A DNA stretch of 8,978 nt from Acidimicrobiales bacterium (GCA_023264135.1 JALQSZ010000049.1:1-8978); one strand, 5' to 3'; shown: positions 1-7,189, counted from the stretch's first letter. The notes: a model not told the origin generated them from the letters alone. Program-made: numbers and translations.

Positions 1-1110
1 CGCATCGACACGATTGGAAAGCGCCTTGAGCGGTCGACCACCTCATTGCTCGAAAGTCAAGGGGTCACGCTGCTGAAGGGCACGGGTCGACTGGTGGGGC
101 CCCATCAGGTCGTCGCCGATACCGTCGATGGCCCGATCGAAATCGAGGCCGACATTGTTCTGATTGCGACGGGCAGCCGTCCACGGATTCCCGAGTGGGC
201 CAATGTCGACGGCGAGCGAATGCTGACAACTCGCGACGCGTATCCGCCTTCTTCGTTGCCGGAACATTTGGTGGTCATCGGTTCGGGTGTCACAGGTGTG
301 GAGTTCGTCCACATGTTCAAGTCGTTCGGCAGCGAGGTCACGTTGATCGTGAGTCGCCAACAGGTGCTTCCGCTCAAAGACCCAGAGGTTGCTGCTGCGC
401 TTGAAGCAGATTTTCTTGCGCGCGGAGTGAATCTTTTGAAAGGCGCAAAAGCGCTCAACGGAACGGTCAGTGCCGACGGGGTCACGATCGAATGCACCGA
501 TGGTCGGATTGTCCACGGGTCACATGCACTTCTAGCGATTGGTTCTCTTCCCAACACCGACAATCTCGGACTCGTCGAAGCTGGCGTTGAGCTTGTCGAC
601 GGTTACGTGAAGGTCAACCACAACTGCCAAAGTTCGCTGCAGCACGTCTATGCCGCTGGCGACGTGTCCGGAAAACTTCCGCTCTCTTCCGTTGCGTCGT
701 TACAAGGTCGCAAGATCGCTGAACACGCGATGGGTCTTCATGTCGGTCCACATCGACACATCGATTATGAGAAGGCAGCCTCAGCAATTTTCACCGAACC
801 TGAAATTGCCGATGTCGGACTGGCCGAAGCCGATGCGTTCGCGATGGGTCGCAAAATTCGCGTCACCAAAGTTCCGTTCTCGGCGAACGCGAAAGCACTT
901 ATCGAAGACGACTCACGCGGTTTCGTAAAAATCATTTCTGATCCTGCAACCGGTGTCGTTCTTGGTGGTTCGATCGTTGGGCGTCATGCCGCGGAACTCA
1001 TTGCGGTACTCGCGCTGGCCGTGAGCGCAGGACTTCGCGTAAACGACCTCCATGAATCACTCTTCGTTCATCCGTCAATGGCTGAGGCGCTGTCCGATGC
1101 AGCAGAGTGA
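1..1110 (+). CDS. lpdA: LpdA-like NAD(P)H:quinone / disulfide reductase family flavoprotein, 5'-partial
   Basis: The reading frame is open from base 1, so the N-terminal FAD-binding Rossmann fold and any redox-active cysteine pair lie outside the window. Visible parts, in order, are an ATGSRPRIP segment (about 160-190), the second nucleotide-binding fold GSGVTGVEF (about 280-305), the FAD-contacting YAAGDVSG motif (about 649-672) and a pyridine-nucleotide-disulfide oxidoreductase dimerisation domain (about 770-1110) ending in VHPSMAE. The stretch HALLAIGSLPNT closely resembles what I remember of M. tuberculosis LpdA (Rv3303c), a flavoprotein that reduces quinones with NAD(P)H and is not a true lipoamide dehydrogenase. 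After the second nucleotide fold the sequence reads LIVSRQQ, without the acidic residue usual in NAD-specific enzymes, which would suit NADPH. Alternatives are soluble transhydrogenase or lipoamide dehydrogenase; the missing N-terminus would decide. The RDD gene starts inside its last codons. Confidence 0.82.
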   Translation, partial: RIDTIGKRLERSTTSLLESQGVTLLKGTGRLVGPHQVVADTVDGPIEIEADIVLIATGSRPRIPEWANVDGERMLTTRDAYPPSSLPEHLVVIGSGVTGVEFVHMFKSFGSEVTLIVSRQQVLPLKDPEVAAALEADFLARGVNLLKGAKALNGTVSADGVTIECTDGRIVHGSHALLAIGSLPNTDNLGLVEAGVELVDGYVKVNHNCQSSLQHVYAAGDVSGKLPLSSVASLQGRKIAEHAMGLHVGPHRHIDYEKAASAIFTEPEIADVGLAEADAFAMGRKIRVTKVPFSANAKALIEDDSRGFVKIISDPATGVVLGGSIVGRHAAELIAVLALAVSAGLRVNDLHESLFVHPSMAEALSDAAE

Positions 1111-1615
1111 GGAAACCGATCCGGTCAGCGCACCTCGCAAAGCGCCGACGGCGAAGGATTTCCCGGCAACAGGACCTTTCAGCCTCGCTGCGCCTGGCCC
1201 TCGGTTTGGTGCACGTGCGCTCGACCTTGCAGTGATTGCGCTTCCGGTTCTTCTGGTGATCGCGCTCACGGCGAAGACCATCAACGGACAATTGCAACTC
1301 GACGTCCCGACGTGGTTGTTGCCAGCAACGCTCGCGTTTGCAGTGGTGTACGAGTTTCTCTTTGTCGTTATCGCGCAACGCACGCTCGGCAAGATGCTCC
1401 TTGGCTTGAAAGTTGTCCGCTATGTGGACGGCGCGCGTCCCACGCCCACGCAGTGCGGCCTGCGAGCGCTACTTCCGTGGTCACCGCTGGCGTTTCCGCT
1501 TGGCCCGTTCGGGGCTGCTGCGGTACTCATGATCTACGGAACCGGCATTGGCGGCGAACTTCACCGCGGTTGGCCTGATCTTGTGGGCGGAACCCTCGTC
1601 ATCTCCACCCGCTGA
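1097..1615 (+). CDS. RDD-family integral membrane protein
   Basis: A 172-residue membrane protein. A hydrophilic, Pro/Ala-rich N-terminus (1-35) is followed by about three hydrophobic segments near residues 44-59, 73-93 and 127-147. The family hallmarks are visible: Arg40 and Asp43 at the start of the first helix (GARALDLAV), the cytosolic QRTLGKMLLGLKVV block (94-107), and a C-terminal HRGWPDLVGGTLV block with Asp161. RDD proteins are poorly understood; some have been linked to ion transport, and no substrate can be read from this one. I chose ATG 1097, 14 bp inside the lpdA-like gene, because a GAGG (1084-1087) sits 9 nt upstream. An in-frame ATG at 1052 would add 15 residues and deepen the overlap. 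The overlap suggests translational coupling to the upstream flavoprotein. Confidence 0.8.
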   Translation: MQQSEETDPVSAPRKAPTAKDFPATGPFSLAAPGPRFGARALDLAVIALPVLLVIALTAKTINGQLQLDVPTWLLPATLAFAVVYEFLFVVIAQRTLGKMLLGLKVVRYVDGARPTPTQCGLRALLPWSPLAFPLGPFGAAAVLMIYGTGIGGELHRGWPDLVGGTLVISTR

Positions 1616-1629
1616 CGCCGTTCTCGGCC

Positions 1630-1635
1630 TACCCT
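1630..1635 (+). promoter_or_regulatory. Possible -10 element upstream of the DapB-like gene
   Basis: TACCCT fits the loose actinobacterial -10 pattern TANNNT and lies in the only gap of this gene run (1616-1681, 66 bp). It would start transcription near 1642, leaving a leader of about 40 nt. No good -35 box is seen at the expected distance, and such hexamers are common by chance. Co-transcription from the lpdA-like gene is equally possible. Confidence 0.2.
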
Positions 1636-1671
1636 CACACGTTCACGGGCCATCGAGGCTTCGCACTGTTT

Positions 1672-1677
1672 GGGGGA
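1672..1677 (+). promoter_or_regulatory. Ribosome binding site deciding the start of the DapB-like gene
   Basis: A GGGGGA run lies four bases before ATG 1682 and is the clearest Shine-Dalgarno-like sequence in the window. It favours ATG 1682 over the in-frame TTG at 1670, which overlaps this site. Confidence 0.5.
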
Positions 1678-1681
1678 ACAC

Positions 1682-2734
1682 ATGTCGTCACGGGTGTATC
1701 GAGTCGTGCAATGGACAACGGGCAATGTCGGACAACGTTCGGTTATTGCCGCAGTTGCCAATCCTGAACTCGAAATCGTTGGTTGTTACGCCTGGGGTGC
1801 AGACAAGGTCGGACGAGATGTCGGAGAGTTGTCCGGGATCGATCCCATCGGCGTGCTTGCAACGAACGACATCGACGCGCTGTTGGCGCTGAAGCCTGAT
1901 TGCGTGATTTACAACCCGAAGTGGCCCGAAGTTGATCACATGGTGAGGATTCTCGAAGCGGGAATCAACATCACCGCAACCGCAGGATTCATCACTGGCC
2001 ACGCGCTTGGAGCAGACCGTCAACGCATTCTCGATGCATGTGAGCGAGGTAACTCGTCAATCTTCGGTTCGGGAATGAATCCCGGCATGGCGAACTTGCT
2101 CGGCATTGTGTCGGCAGGCGTGTGTGACCGCATTGATTCAATTCGCATGCTCGAATCGGTCGACTCCACCGGGTACGACTCGGGCGACACGGAAAAGTCG
2201 GTTGGTTATGGGTTGCTCCCGGATGATCCGAATTTGTCAGCAATGACGAAACAGGGCACGGCGGTGTTTGGCGACGCGGTGTATCTGATGGGCCAGGCGC
2301 TTGGTGTGGAGTTCGACGATGTTCGCTGCGAGACCGAGTACGCCATTACCACTGAGTTTCTCGATCTCGGGTCGTGGTCAATCGATGCCGGTTGCGTTGC
2401 TGGCGTATCTGCGAGTTGGCAGGGCTGGATCGGGGACCACAAGGTCGTGTCGTGCGACGTTCGTTGGCGCAAAGGTCGCACGCTCGAACCCGACTGGAAG
2501 GTCGAGCACGGCTACATCGTTGAGATTGACGGCATGCCGTCAGTGCGAACGAAACTCGAAGTGTTTCCACCTGCAGATTTCAAGCCGAAATCGTTTACCG
2601 ACTACATGGTGTTGGGAATGGTGATGACGTCACTGCCGGCTGTGGACGCGGTCGCGTCGGTATGCGAGGCCAAACCTGGCATCGTCACCTATCTCGATCT
2701 TCCGTTGCCCTCACCCAGTGGTTGGGTGCGGTAA
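1682..2734 (+). CDS. DapB-like NAD(P)H-dependent amine dehydrogenase family oxidoreductase
   Basis: A 350-residue protein whose N-terminus reads YRVVQWTTGNVGQRSV, a Rossmann nucleotide-binding loop of the type found in dihydrodipicolinate reductase N-domains and in 2,4-diaminopentanoate dehydrogenase. It continues with a helix/strand pattern including DCVIYNPKWPE and INITATAGFITGH, then a conserved-looking GSGMNPGMANLL loop and a long C-terminal substrate domain rich in Trp and acidic residues. It is much longer than true DapB (about 250-270 residues), so lysine biosynthesis is unlikely. Mycobacteria and other actinobacteria carry several homologues annotated as 'dihydrodipicolinate reductase' or 'NAD(P)H-dependent amine dehydrogenase' of unknown substrate. 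ATG 1682 is preferred because of the GGGGGA just upstream. The gene ends 6 bp from the convergent carboxylase gene. Fold is fairly certain, substrate unknown. Confidence 0.75.
   Translation: MSSRVYRVVQWTTGNVGQRSVIAAVANPELEIVGCYAWGADKVGRDVGELSGIDPIGVLATNDIDALLALKPDCVIYNPKWPEVDHMVRILEAGINITATAGFITGHALGADRQRILDACERGNSSIFGSGMNPGMANLLGIVSAGVCDRIDSIRMLESVDSTGYDSGDTEKSVGYGLLPDDPNLSAMTKQGTAVFGDAVYLMGQALGVEFDDVRCETEYAITTEFLDLGSWSIDAGCVAGVSASWQGWIGDHKVVSCDVRWRKGRTLEPDWKVEHGYIVEIDGMPSVRTKLEVFPPADFKPKSFTDYMVLGMVMTSLPAVDAVASVCEAKPGIVTYLDLPLPSPSGWVR
2712..2728 (+). terminator. Stem-loop at the end of the DapB-like gene (possible weak terminator)
   Basis: CACCCA (2712-2717), a five-base GTGGT loop and TGGGTG (2723-2728) form a perfect 6-bp stem inside the last codons, just before the stop at 2732-2734. 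No T-run follows, so this is not a classical intrinsic terminator. It is noted because the convergent junction has only 6 bp of non-coding DNA. Confidence 0.25.
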
Positions 2735-2740
2735 GCGTCG

Positions 2741-4507
2741 TTAGTCGATCACCACAACAACGTCGCCGGAGCCAACCGAATCGCCAGGGGCGACCTTGAT
2801 CTCCTTGACGGTGCCGGCCTTATCGGCGGTGATGTTGTTTTCCATCTTCATGGCTTCGAGCACGCAGACGGTTGCGCCGGCTTCAACTTCCTGACCGACC
2901 TCAACAAGCACCTTGACGATGGTTCCCTGCATGGGGACAGCAACGGCTCCAGAGCCGCCACCGGCGCCTGCGCCACCGCCGCCGCCTGAGCGACGTGGAC
3001 GGCTTGCGCCTCCTGCAGCACCACCGGCGACAACTGCGCCGGCTTGTGACTCGGGAACAAACACCTTGACCGAGAAGCGCTTGCCGTTGACTTCAACATC
3101 GACGTCTCGCTGCACCTTCGCCTCGGCTTCGCCGTCGGCGGGCGTTACCGAGCTGCCGACGGAGCTGAGGTCGAGTGTGTCTTCGACCCACTTGGTGGAG
3201 TGCTTGCCGTCGACGAAGTCTTGATGTTCGAGGATGGCGAGATCAGCAGGGATCGTGGTGGCGATGCCTTCGATGCGGAACTCACGCAGCGCACGAAGTG
3301 TGCGACGGATCGCGGTGTCGCGATCGGAACCCCAGCAGATGAGCTTGCCGACGAGGTTGTCGTAGTACTGGCTGACGGTGTCGCCAGATTCGTAGCCGCC
3401 ATCCCAACGTGTACCGAAACCAGCCGGCGGAACAAGCGTGGTGATGTGGCCGGGAGAGGGGAGGAACTTGCCCTGCGCCGGATCTTCCGCGTTGATGCGG
3501 ATTTCGATCGCGTGGCCAGAAAGTTCGATCGACTCTTGCGTGATCGAGAGGGGCAGGCCAGAGGCAACGCGGATCTGCTCGGCAACGAGATCAATGCCCG
3601 ACACCATTTCGGTGACGGGGTGTTCAACCTGAAGTCGAGTGTTCATTTCAAGGAAGTAGAACTCGCCGTCCTGGTAGAGGAATTCGACGGTGCCAGCGTT
3701 GACGTAGCCACATGCTTTGGCAACGGTGACGGCGGCATCGCCCATGGCCTGACGAACTTCAGCGGGGAAGTTCGGTGCCGGTGATTCTTCGACGAGCTTC
3801 TGATGACGACGCTGTGCGGAGCAATCGCGTTCGGCGATCCAGACACAGTTGCCATGCGTGTCGGCGATGATCTGCATCTCGATGTGTCGCGGCCAAGTGA
3901 GATAACGCTCGACATAACACTCGGCGCGTCCGAAACCCTTGAGTGCTTCGCTCTGAGCAGAATCAAATGCTTCGGCAGCTTCGTCTTCGCTGCGCACCAC
4001 GCGCATGCCACGACCGCCACCGCCATACGCGGCCTTAATAGCGACGGGCCAACCATGTGCGTTACCAAATGCGATGACTTCAGATGCGTCGTTGAGGAAT
4101 TCGGTTGTGCCCGGAACTCCGTTCACGCCAGCAGCCTGTGCAGCGATACGACTTGAAACTTTGTCGCCCATAATTTCGATTGCGCCTGGGGGCGGACCAA
4201 TGAAGGTGACGCCGCGCTCGGTGATGGCGCGAGCGAAGTCGGTGTTCTCGGAGAAGAAGCCGTAACCGGGATGCACGCCATCGGCGCCACTGCGCTCGAT
4301 GACATCGAGGATCAGATCGGTGTTGAGATAGCTCTCGGCAGCAGTTGTTCCACCGAGGGCGTAGGCCTCGTCCGCGAGGCGAACATGGAGGGCGTCGCGG
4401 TCGAGATCGGAGTACACCGCCACAGTGGCGATGCCCATTTCCTGACAGGCACGGATGACACGGACGGCGATTTCGCCGCGGTTTGCGATGAGGATCTTTT
4501 TGAGCAC
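2741..4507 (-). CDS. accA: Acyl-CoA carboxylase alpha subunit (biotin carboxylase plus biotin carrier domain), AccA3-type
   Basis: A 588-residue, two-domain subunit that carboxylates its own biotin with ATP and bicarbonate and passes the CO2 to a separate carboxyltransferase beta subunit (acetyl-CoA, propionyl-CoA or longer acyl-CoA; the partner is not in this window). The biotin carboxylase part (1 to about 445) has the canonical start LKKILIANRGEIAVR, the ATP-grasp glycine loop YGGGGRG (161-167), QRRHQKLVEE with Lys237, EMNTRLQVEHPVTE (287-300) and EIRINAED with Arg337, matching the catalytic residues of E. coli AccC with a one-residue offset. A Gly/Ala/Ser-rich linker (about 495-520) leads to the carrier domain, whose EAMKMEN motif places the biotinyl lysine at 554, 34 residues from the C-terminus. 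The start is GTG 4507, held in place by an in-frame TAG two codons upstream (4511-4513). There is no Shine-Dalgarno sequence, so a leaderless or nearly leaderless mRNA is possible. Confidence 0.95.
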   Translation of the reverse strand: MLKKILIANRGEIAVRVIRACQEMGIATVAVYSDLDRDALHVRLADEAYALGGTTAAESYLNTDLILDVIERSGADGVHPGYGFFSENTDFARAITERGVTFIGPPPGAIEIMGDKVSSRIAAQAAGVNGVPGTTEFLNDASEVIAFGNAHGWPVAIKAAYGGGGRGMRVVRSEDEAAEAFDSAQSEALKGFGRAECYVERYLTWPRHIEMQIIADTHGNCVWIAERDCSAQRRHQKLVEESPAPNFPAEVRQAMGDAAVTVAKACGYVNAGTVEFLYQDGEFYFLEMNTRLQVEHPVTEMVSGIDLVAEQIRVASGLPLSITQESIELSGHAIEIRINAEDPAQGKFLPSPGHITTLVPPAGFGTRWDGGYESGDTVSQYYDNLVGKLICWGSDRDTAIRRTLRALREFRIEGIATTIPADLAILEHQDFVDGKHSTKWVEDTLDLSSVGSSVTPADGEAEAKVQRDVDVEVNGKRFSVKVFVPESQAGAVVAGGAAGGASRPRRSGGGGGAGAGGGSGAVAVPMQGTIVKVLVEVGQEVEAGATVCVLEAMKMENNITADKAGTVKEIKVAPGDSVGSGDVVVVID

Positions 4508-4512
4508 GCTCT

Positions 4513-5325
4513 ATGGTGGCACGCGTGAACGGGTCCTTCGCCACATCTGGGGTCCCGGGCACCCGATTCGCCGATGTGCGATGGGTGGCCGAGACCGGTT
4601 CAACCAACCGAGACCTCCTCGAGGCGGCTGCCGGAGGAGCCCCCGAAGGGGTCGTACTTGTCGCCGACCATCAGACAGCGGGTCGTGGTCGCCTTGATCG
4701 GAGCTGGGTTGCGCCTCCAGGGGCCTCGTTGCTTGTCTCTGCGCTTCTGCGGCCCACCGTGGCCCCAGAGGACTTGTTTCTCCTCACGTTGGCCTGCGGT
4801 TTGGCTGCGGTTGATGCGGTGAGCGAGGTGGCCAAGGTCCGGCCTGGCCTCAAATGGCCGAATGATCTTGTCGTGGCCGCTGGGCCGCTGGCCGATCGCA
4901 AGCTCGCCGGAATTCTCGCTGAGTCACATGTTGTCGATGGTCGAGTCGATGCCGTTGTCGTCGGAATGGGCCTCAATCTCGATTGGCCTGCGGAACTCCC
5001 TGAGGAACTGGCCTCGATCGCAGCATCGGTGAATCACCTCATTGGCCGACCAGTCGACCGCGAAGCTGTTCTCGTGGCGTGGCTTCGGCACTACGACCGT
5101 CACCTTGCCGCGATTGAAGATCCATCGTCTCGTTCGGCATTTCTCGATGAAGTTCGATCCGCGTCATCGACGCTGGGTCGCGATGTGCGAGTCGAGAACG
5201 CGGAGTCGACCTTCGAAGGTCGAGCACTCGATATCGCCGACGACGGACGTCTGCTCGTCGATTGCGATGGCACCGTTGTCGCGGTGACTGTGGGCGACAT
5301 CGTGCACGCGCGGATTGTGAACTAG
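4513..5325 (+). CDS. birA: Biotin--[acetyl-CoA-carboxylase] ligase, monofunctional (no DNA-binding domain)
   Basis: A 270-residue ligase that activates biotin to biotinyl-5'-AMP and attaches it to the carrier-domain lysine, most obviously Lys554 of the carboxylase subunit encoded next door. Motifs in order are ETGSTN (27-32), the biotinyl-AMP loop GRGRLDRSW (57-65), KWPNDL (114-119), the active-site KLAGILAE (130-137) and GMGLNL (151-156). A small C-terminal domain from about residue 220 to 270 (LGRDVRV to GDIVHARIV) follows. Only about 26 residues precede ETGSTN, so the N-terminal winged helix of E. coli-type BirA is absent and the protein should not repress transcription. ATG 4513 is given as the start. 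GTG 4525, with GGTGG (4515-4519) five bases before it, is a serious alternative and would remove four residues. The stop codon shares CTAG with the convergent pabC. Confidence 0.93.
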   Translation: MVARVNGSFATSGVPGTRFADVRWVAETGSTNRDLLEAAAGGAPEGVVLVADHQTAGRGRLDRSWVAPPGASLLVSALLRPTVAPEDLFLLTLACGLAAVDAVSEVAKVRPGLKWPNDLVVAAGPLADRKLAGILAESHVVDGRVDAVVVGMGLNLDWPAELPEELASIAASVNHLIGRPVDREAVLVAWLRHYDRHLAAIEDPSSRSAFLDEVRSASSTLGRDVRVENAESTFEGRALDIADDGRLLVDCDGTVVAVTVGDIVHARIVN

Positions 5326-6146
5326 GTCGCGTCGAGCGCGGAGAATCGATCAATCACCGCGCGTGCGTTTGCGGTATGTGATCCATCGATGCGGTGCGGG
5401 TGATCATCAACTCGGTGTACTGGCATTACCCCTGTTGTTGAAGAAGTCACGAAGACTTCCGTGGCTCGCTCAAGATCGGCCGGAGTGAGGACTGATGCGG
5501 TGGCCACGTTCGCTTCAATGAGCACTTCGCGAATGATGCCTGGCAAACAACCGCTCTCAAGTGAAGGTGTCAGTAGTTGATCGTCGACAACGAGGAAGAG
5601 ATTCGAGGTTGTGCATTCACTGAGTCGACCGCTGGTGTCACAAAGAATCGCGTTATCGAAACCGCGTTCGTGAGCGTGGCGAAGGATGACGGCATTATCG
5701 CCCCAGCTTGTGGACTTCATTCCAGCAAGAGGTGAGTGTTCATTGCGCGTCCAGGTGACGGTGCAGAGAGAAACCGATTCAGGTGAAGGTTGAAGTGGCG
5801 CAGTTGTAATGGCAACGAGGGGAGTTGGCCCGCGATCTCGAGGGCTGGATCCCGCGCCTGGTGTCACGGTGATGCGAACCCGCGCGTCGGTGAGCTCGTT
5901 TGCATCGATGAGTTGCGAAATTGCGTCGACAAATTCGAGATCAGTCAGCGGCATGTTGAGTTGAAGGCGTTCGATTCCTCGGCGCAATCGACGCAGGTGA
6001 CGATCGATGAAAACGGGGCGGCGGTGACGGACGACAAGCGTGTCGAACACGCCGTCGCCAAGAAGGAATCCGTGGTCGCTTGCATTGACACTTGGTGATG
6101 AAGCGTCGACGAGTTCACCGTTGACCCACACATTGAACGAATTCAC
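5322..6146 (-). CDS. pabC: 4-amino-4-deoxychorismate lyase (class IV PLP enzyme)
   Basis: A 274-residue fold-type IV PLP enzyme that removes pyruvate from 4-amino-4-deoxychorismate to give p-aminobenzoate for folate. The sequence shows the family opening FNVWVNGELV, the LLGDGVFDTL motif (28-37), the PLP-binding Lys144 in GMKSTSWGDN, and the cofactor-contacting ECTTSNLFLV (177-186). Length is usual for PabC (about 270). The start is GTG 6146, overlapping the pabB stop as GTGA, with a GGGGA (complement of 6154-6158) seven bases upstream. This points to translational coupling and one operon with pabB. On sequence alone a branched-chain or D-amino-acid aminotransferase could not be excluded; coupling to pabB makes PabC the better call. 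The TAG stop lies in the CTAG shared with birA. Confidence 0.86.
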   Translation of the reverse strand: MNSFNVWVNGELVDASSPSVNASDHGFLLGDGVFDTLVVRHRRPVFIDRHLRRLRRGIERLQLNMPLTDLEFVDAISQLIDANELTDARVRITVTPGAGSSPRDRGPTPLVAITTAPLQPSPESVSLCTVTWTRNEHSPLAGMKSTSWGDNAVILRHAHERGFDNAILCDTSGRLSECTTSNLFLVVDDQLLTPSLESGCLPGIIREVLIEANVATASVLTPADLERATEVFVTSSTTGVMPVHRVDDHPHRIDGSHTANARAVIDRFSALDAT

Positions 6147-7180
6147 GACGCGGTCCCCGAGGCGAGGGAAATGAGACGTTCAGCTTTGAGTTCGGTTTCG
6201 GCCCATTCGTCTTCAGGAGTGGAGTCCCACGTAATTGCGCCACCGGTCCCGAAACAAAGTTCCTCGTCCTCAACCCAGAAGGTGCGGATCGCAACGTTGA
6301 GTTCGCCTCGCGAGCGATCGGCGTCGACCCAGCCGACGGCGCCGCAGTACACCCCACGATGAAGCGGCTCGAGGCGTTGGATGTGCTTCATCGCTGCAAT
6401 CTTTGGTGCACCGGTAACCGAGCCCGGAGCAAACGTCGCGTCGATGAGGTCTGCCCAGGTGACCTCGCTTCGGAGTTCGCCTTCGACAGTGCTCACTAAG
6501 TGATCAAGGCCAGGGTGGTGTTGGCGTTCGAGAAGATTCGGAACGACGACCGTTCCAGGACGACACACGCGACCCAAGTCATTGCGCACCAAGTCGACGA
6601 TCATCACGTTTTCGGCACAGTCCTTTTCGCTGAAGTCGCCACCAGTTGACGTCGTTCCCTTGATGGGAGCGGAGCGAACGCGATTTCCATCACGAGCCAA
6701 AAAAAGTTCTGGTGAAGCAGACGCGATACGGATACCGGCGTCGGGAAGTTCGATGACCGCGCCAAACGGCGCGGGATTTCCGTTGGCGAGACGTTCGCCA
6801 AGCGCCAGCATTGATGCATCGTGCGGAAGCGGCGCCGAAAGTCGTCGTGTGAGGTTGACCTGGTAGACGTCACCGGCGGCGATCGACGCTCGAATCGCAT
6901 CGACTCGTTGAGAAAATTCCGCACGAGTGAGGGACGAGGTCCACGACGACGCTGGTGGCCCACTCCATGGTCGTTGCGCTCGAGGCAACGCAGCTGTGGG
7001 TCGCTGGCGATCGAACCGAGCGAAGAGTGGCTCGGCATCGAAGGGGAGAATGACCGCCCACCACCCCTCCGAATCGAGCGCCGCGAAATCTGAGGTGAGG
7101 TCCGTGAGGCCAGACGCGACCATTCCGCCAACGACAGCAAGCGGTTCGATCCGTTGGGCCGAAAGGGTGCGCAGGTTCAC
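6143..7180 (-). CDS. pabB: Aminodeoxychorismate synthase component I, short form
   Basis: A 345-residue chorismate-binding enzyme that, with ammonia from a PabA glutaminase encoded elsewhere, converts chorismate to 4-amino-4-deoxychorismate in folate synthesis. The catalytic domain (about 86-340) shows AGDVYQVNLTRR (102-113), SPELFL (156-161), PIKGT (172-176), VDLVRNDLGRVC, GSVTGAPK and the C-terminal GTGGAITWDSTPEDEWAETE. PIKGT with Lys174 is the PabB signature, where E. coli PabB uses this Lys as nucleophile; anthranilate synthase has PIAGT. The N-terminal region is only about 85 residues, so the protein is some 100 residues shorter than E. coli PabB. GTG 7180 is the first possible start, since an in-frame TAG lies five codons upstream (7193-7195). 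No Shine-Dalgarno sequence is visible, but a TAGGCT hexamer close upstream suggests a near-leaderless mRNA. The product feeds pabC, which overlaps it by 4 bp. Confidence 0.92.
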   Translation of the reverse strand: MNLRTLSAQRIEPLAVVGGMVASGLTDLTSDFAALDSEGWWAVILPFDAEPLFARFDRQRPTAALPRAQRPWSGPPASSWTSSLTRAEFSQRVDAIRASIAAGDVYQVNLTRRLSAPLPHDASMLALGERLANGNPAPFGAVIELPDAGIRIASASPELFLARDGNRVRSAPIKGTTSTGGDFSEKDCAENVMIVDLVRNDLGRVCRPGTVVVPNLLERQHHPGLDHLVSTVEGELRSEVTWADLIDATFAPGSVTGAPKIAAMKHIQRLEPLHRGVYCGAVGWVDADRSRGELNVAIRTFWVEDEELCFGTGGAITWDSTPEDEWAETELKAERLISLASGTAS

Positions 7181-7189
7181 GATCGTGCG

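Noticed and set aside
46..48. TTG at 46 as the start of the lpdA-like gene.
   Set aside because: The frame is open back to base 1 and the protein lacks its entire N-terminal FAD domain, so the gene continues beyond the left edge.
1670..1672. TTG at 1670 as the start of the DapB-like gene.
   Set aside because: It overlaps the GGGGGA ribosome binding site serving ATG 1682.
3200..3784. A 194-codon plus-strand open frame inside the carboxylase gene.
   Set aside because: It is antisense to the biotin carboxylase domain, whose catalytic motifs all lie in the minus frame; no start signal or domain is seen in the plus frame.
4526..4538. TGAAC-GGG-TCCTT near the birA start, compared with the BioQ operator TGAAC-N3-GTTAC as I remember it.
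   Set aside because: Only the left half-site matches; the right half fits poorly and the motif lies inside codons of birA.
5322..6146. Annotation as branched-chain aminotransferase (ilvE) or D-amino-acid aminotransferase.
   Set aside because: The sequence alone allows it, but the GTGA overlap with pabB makes aminodeoxychorismate lyase far more likely.
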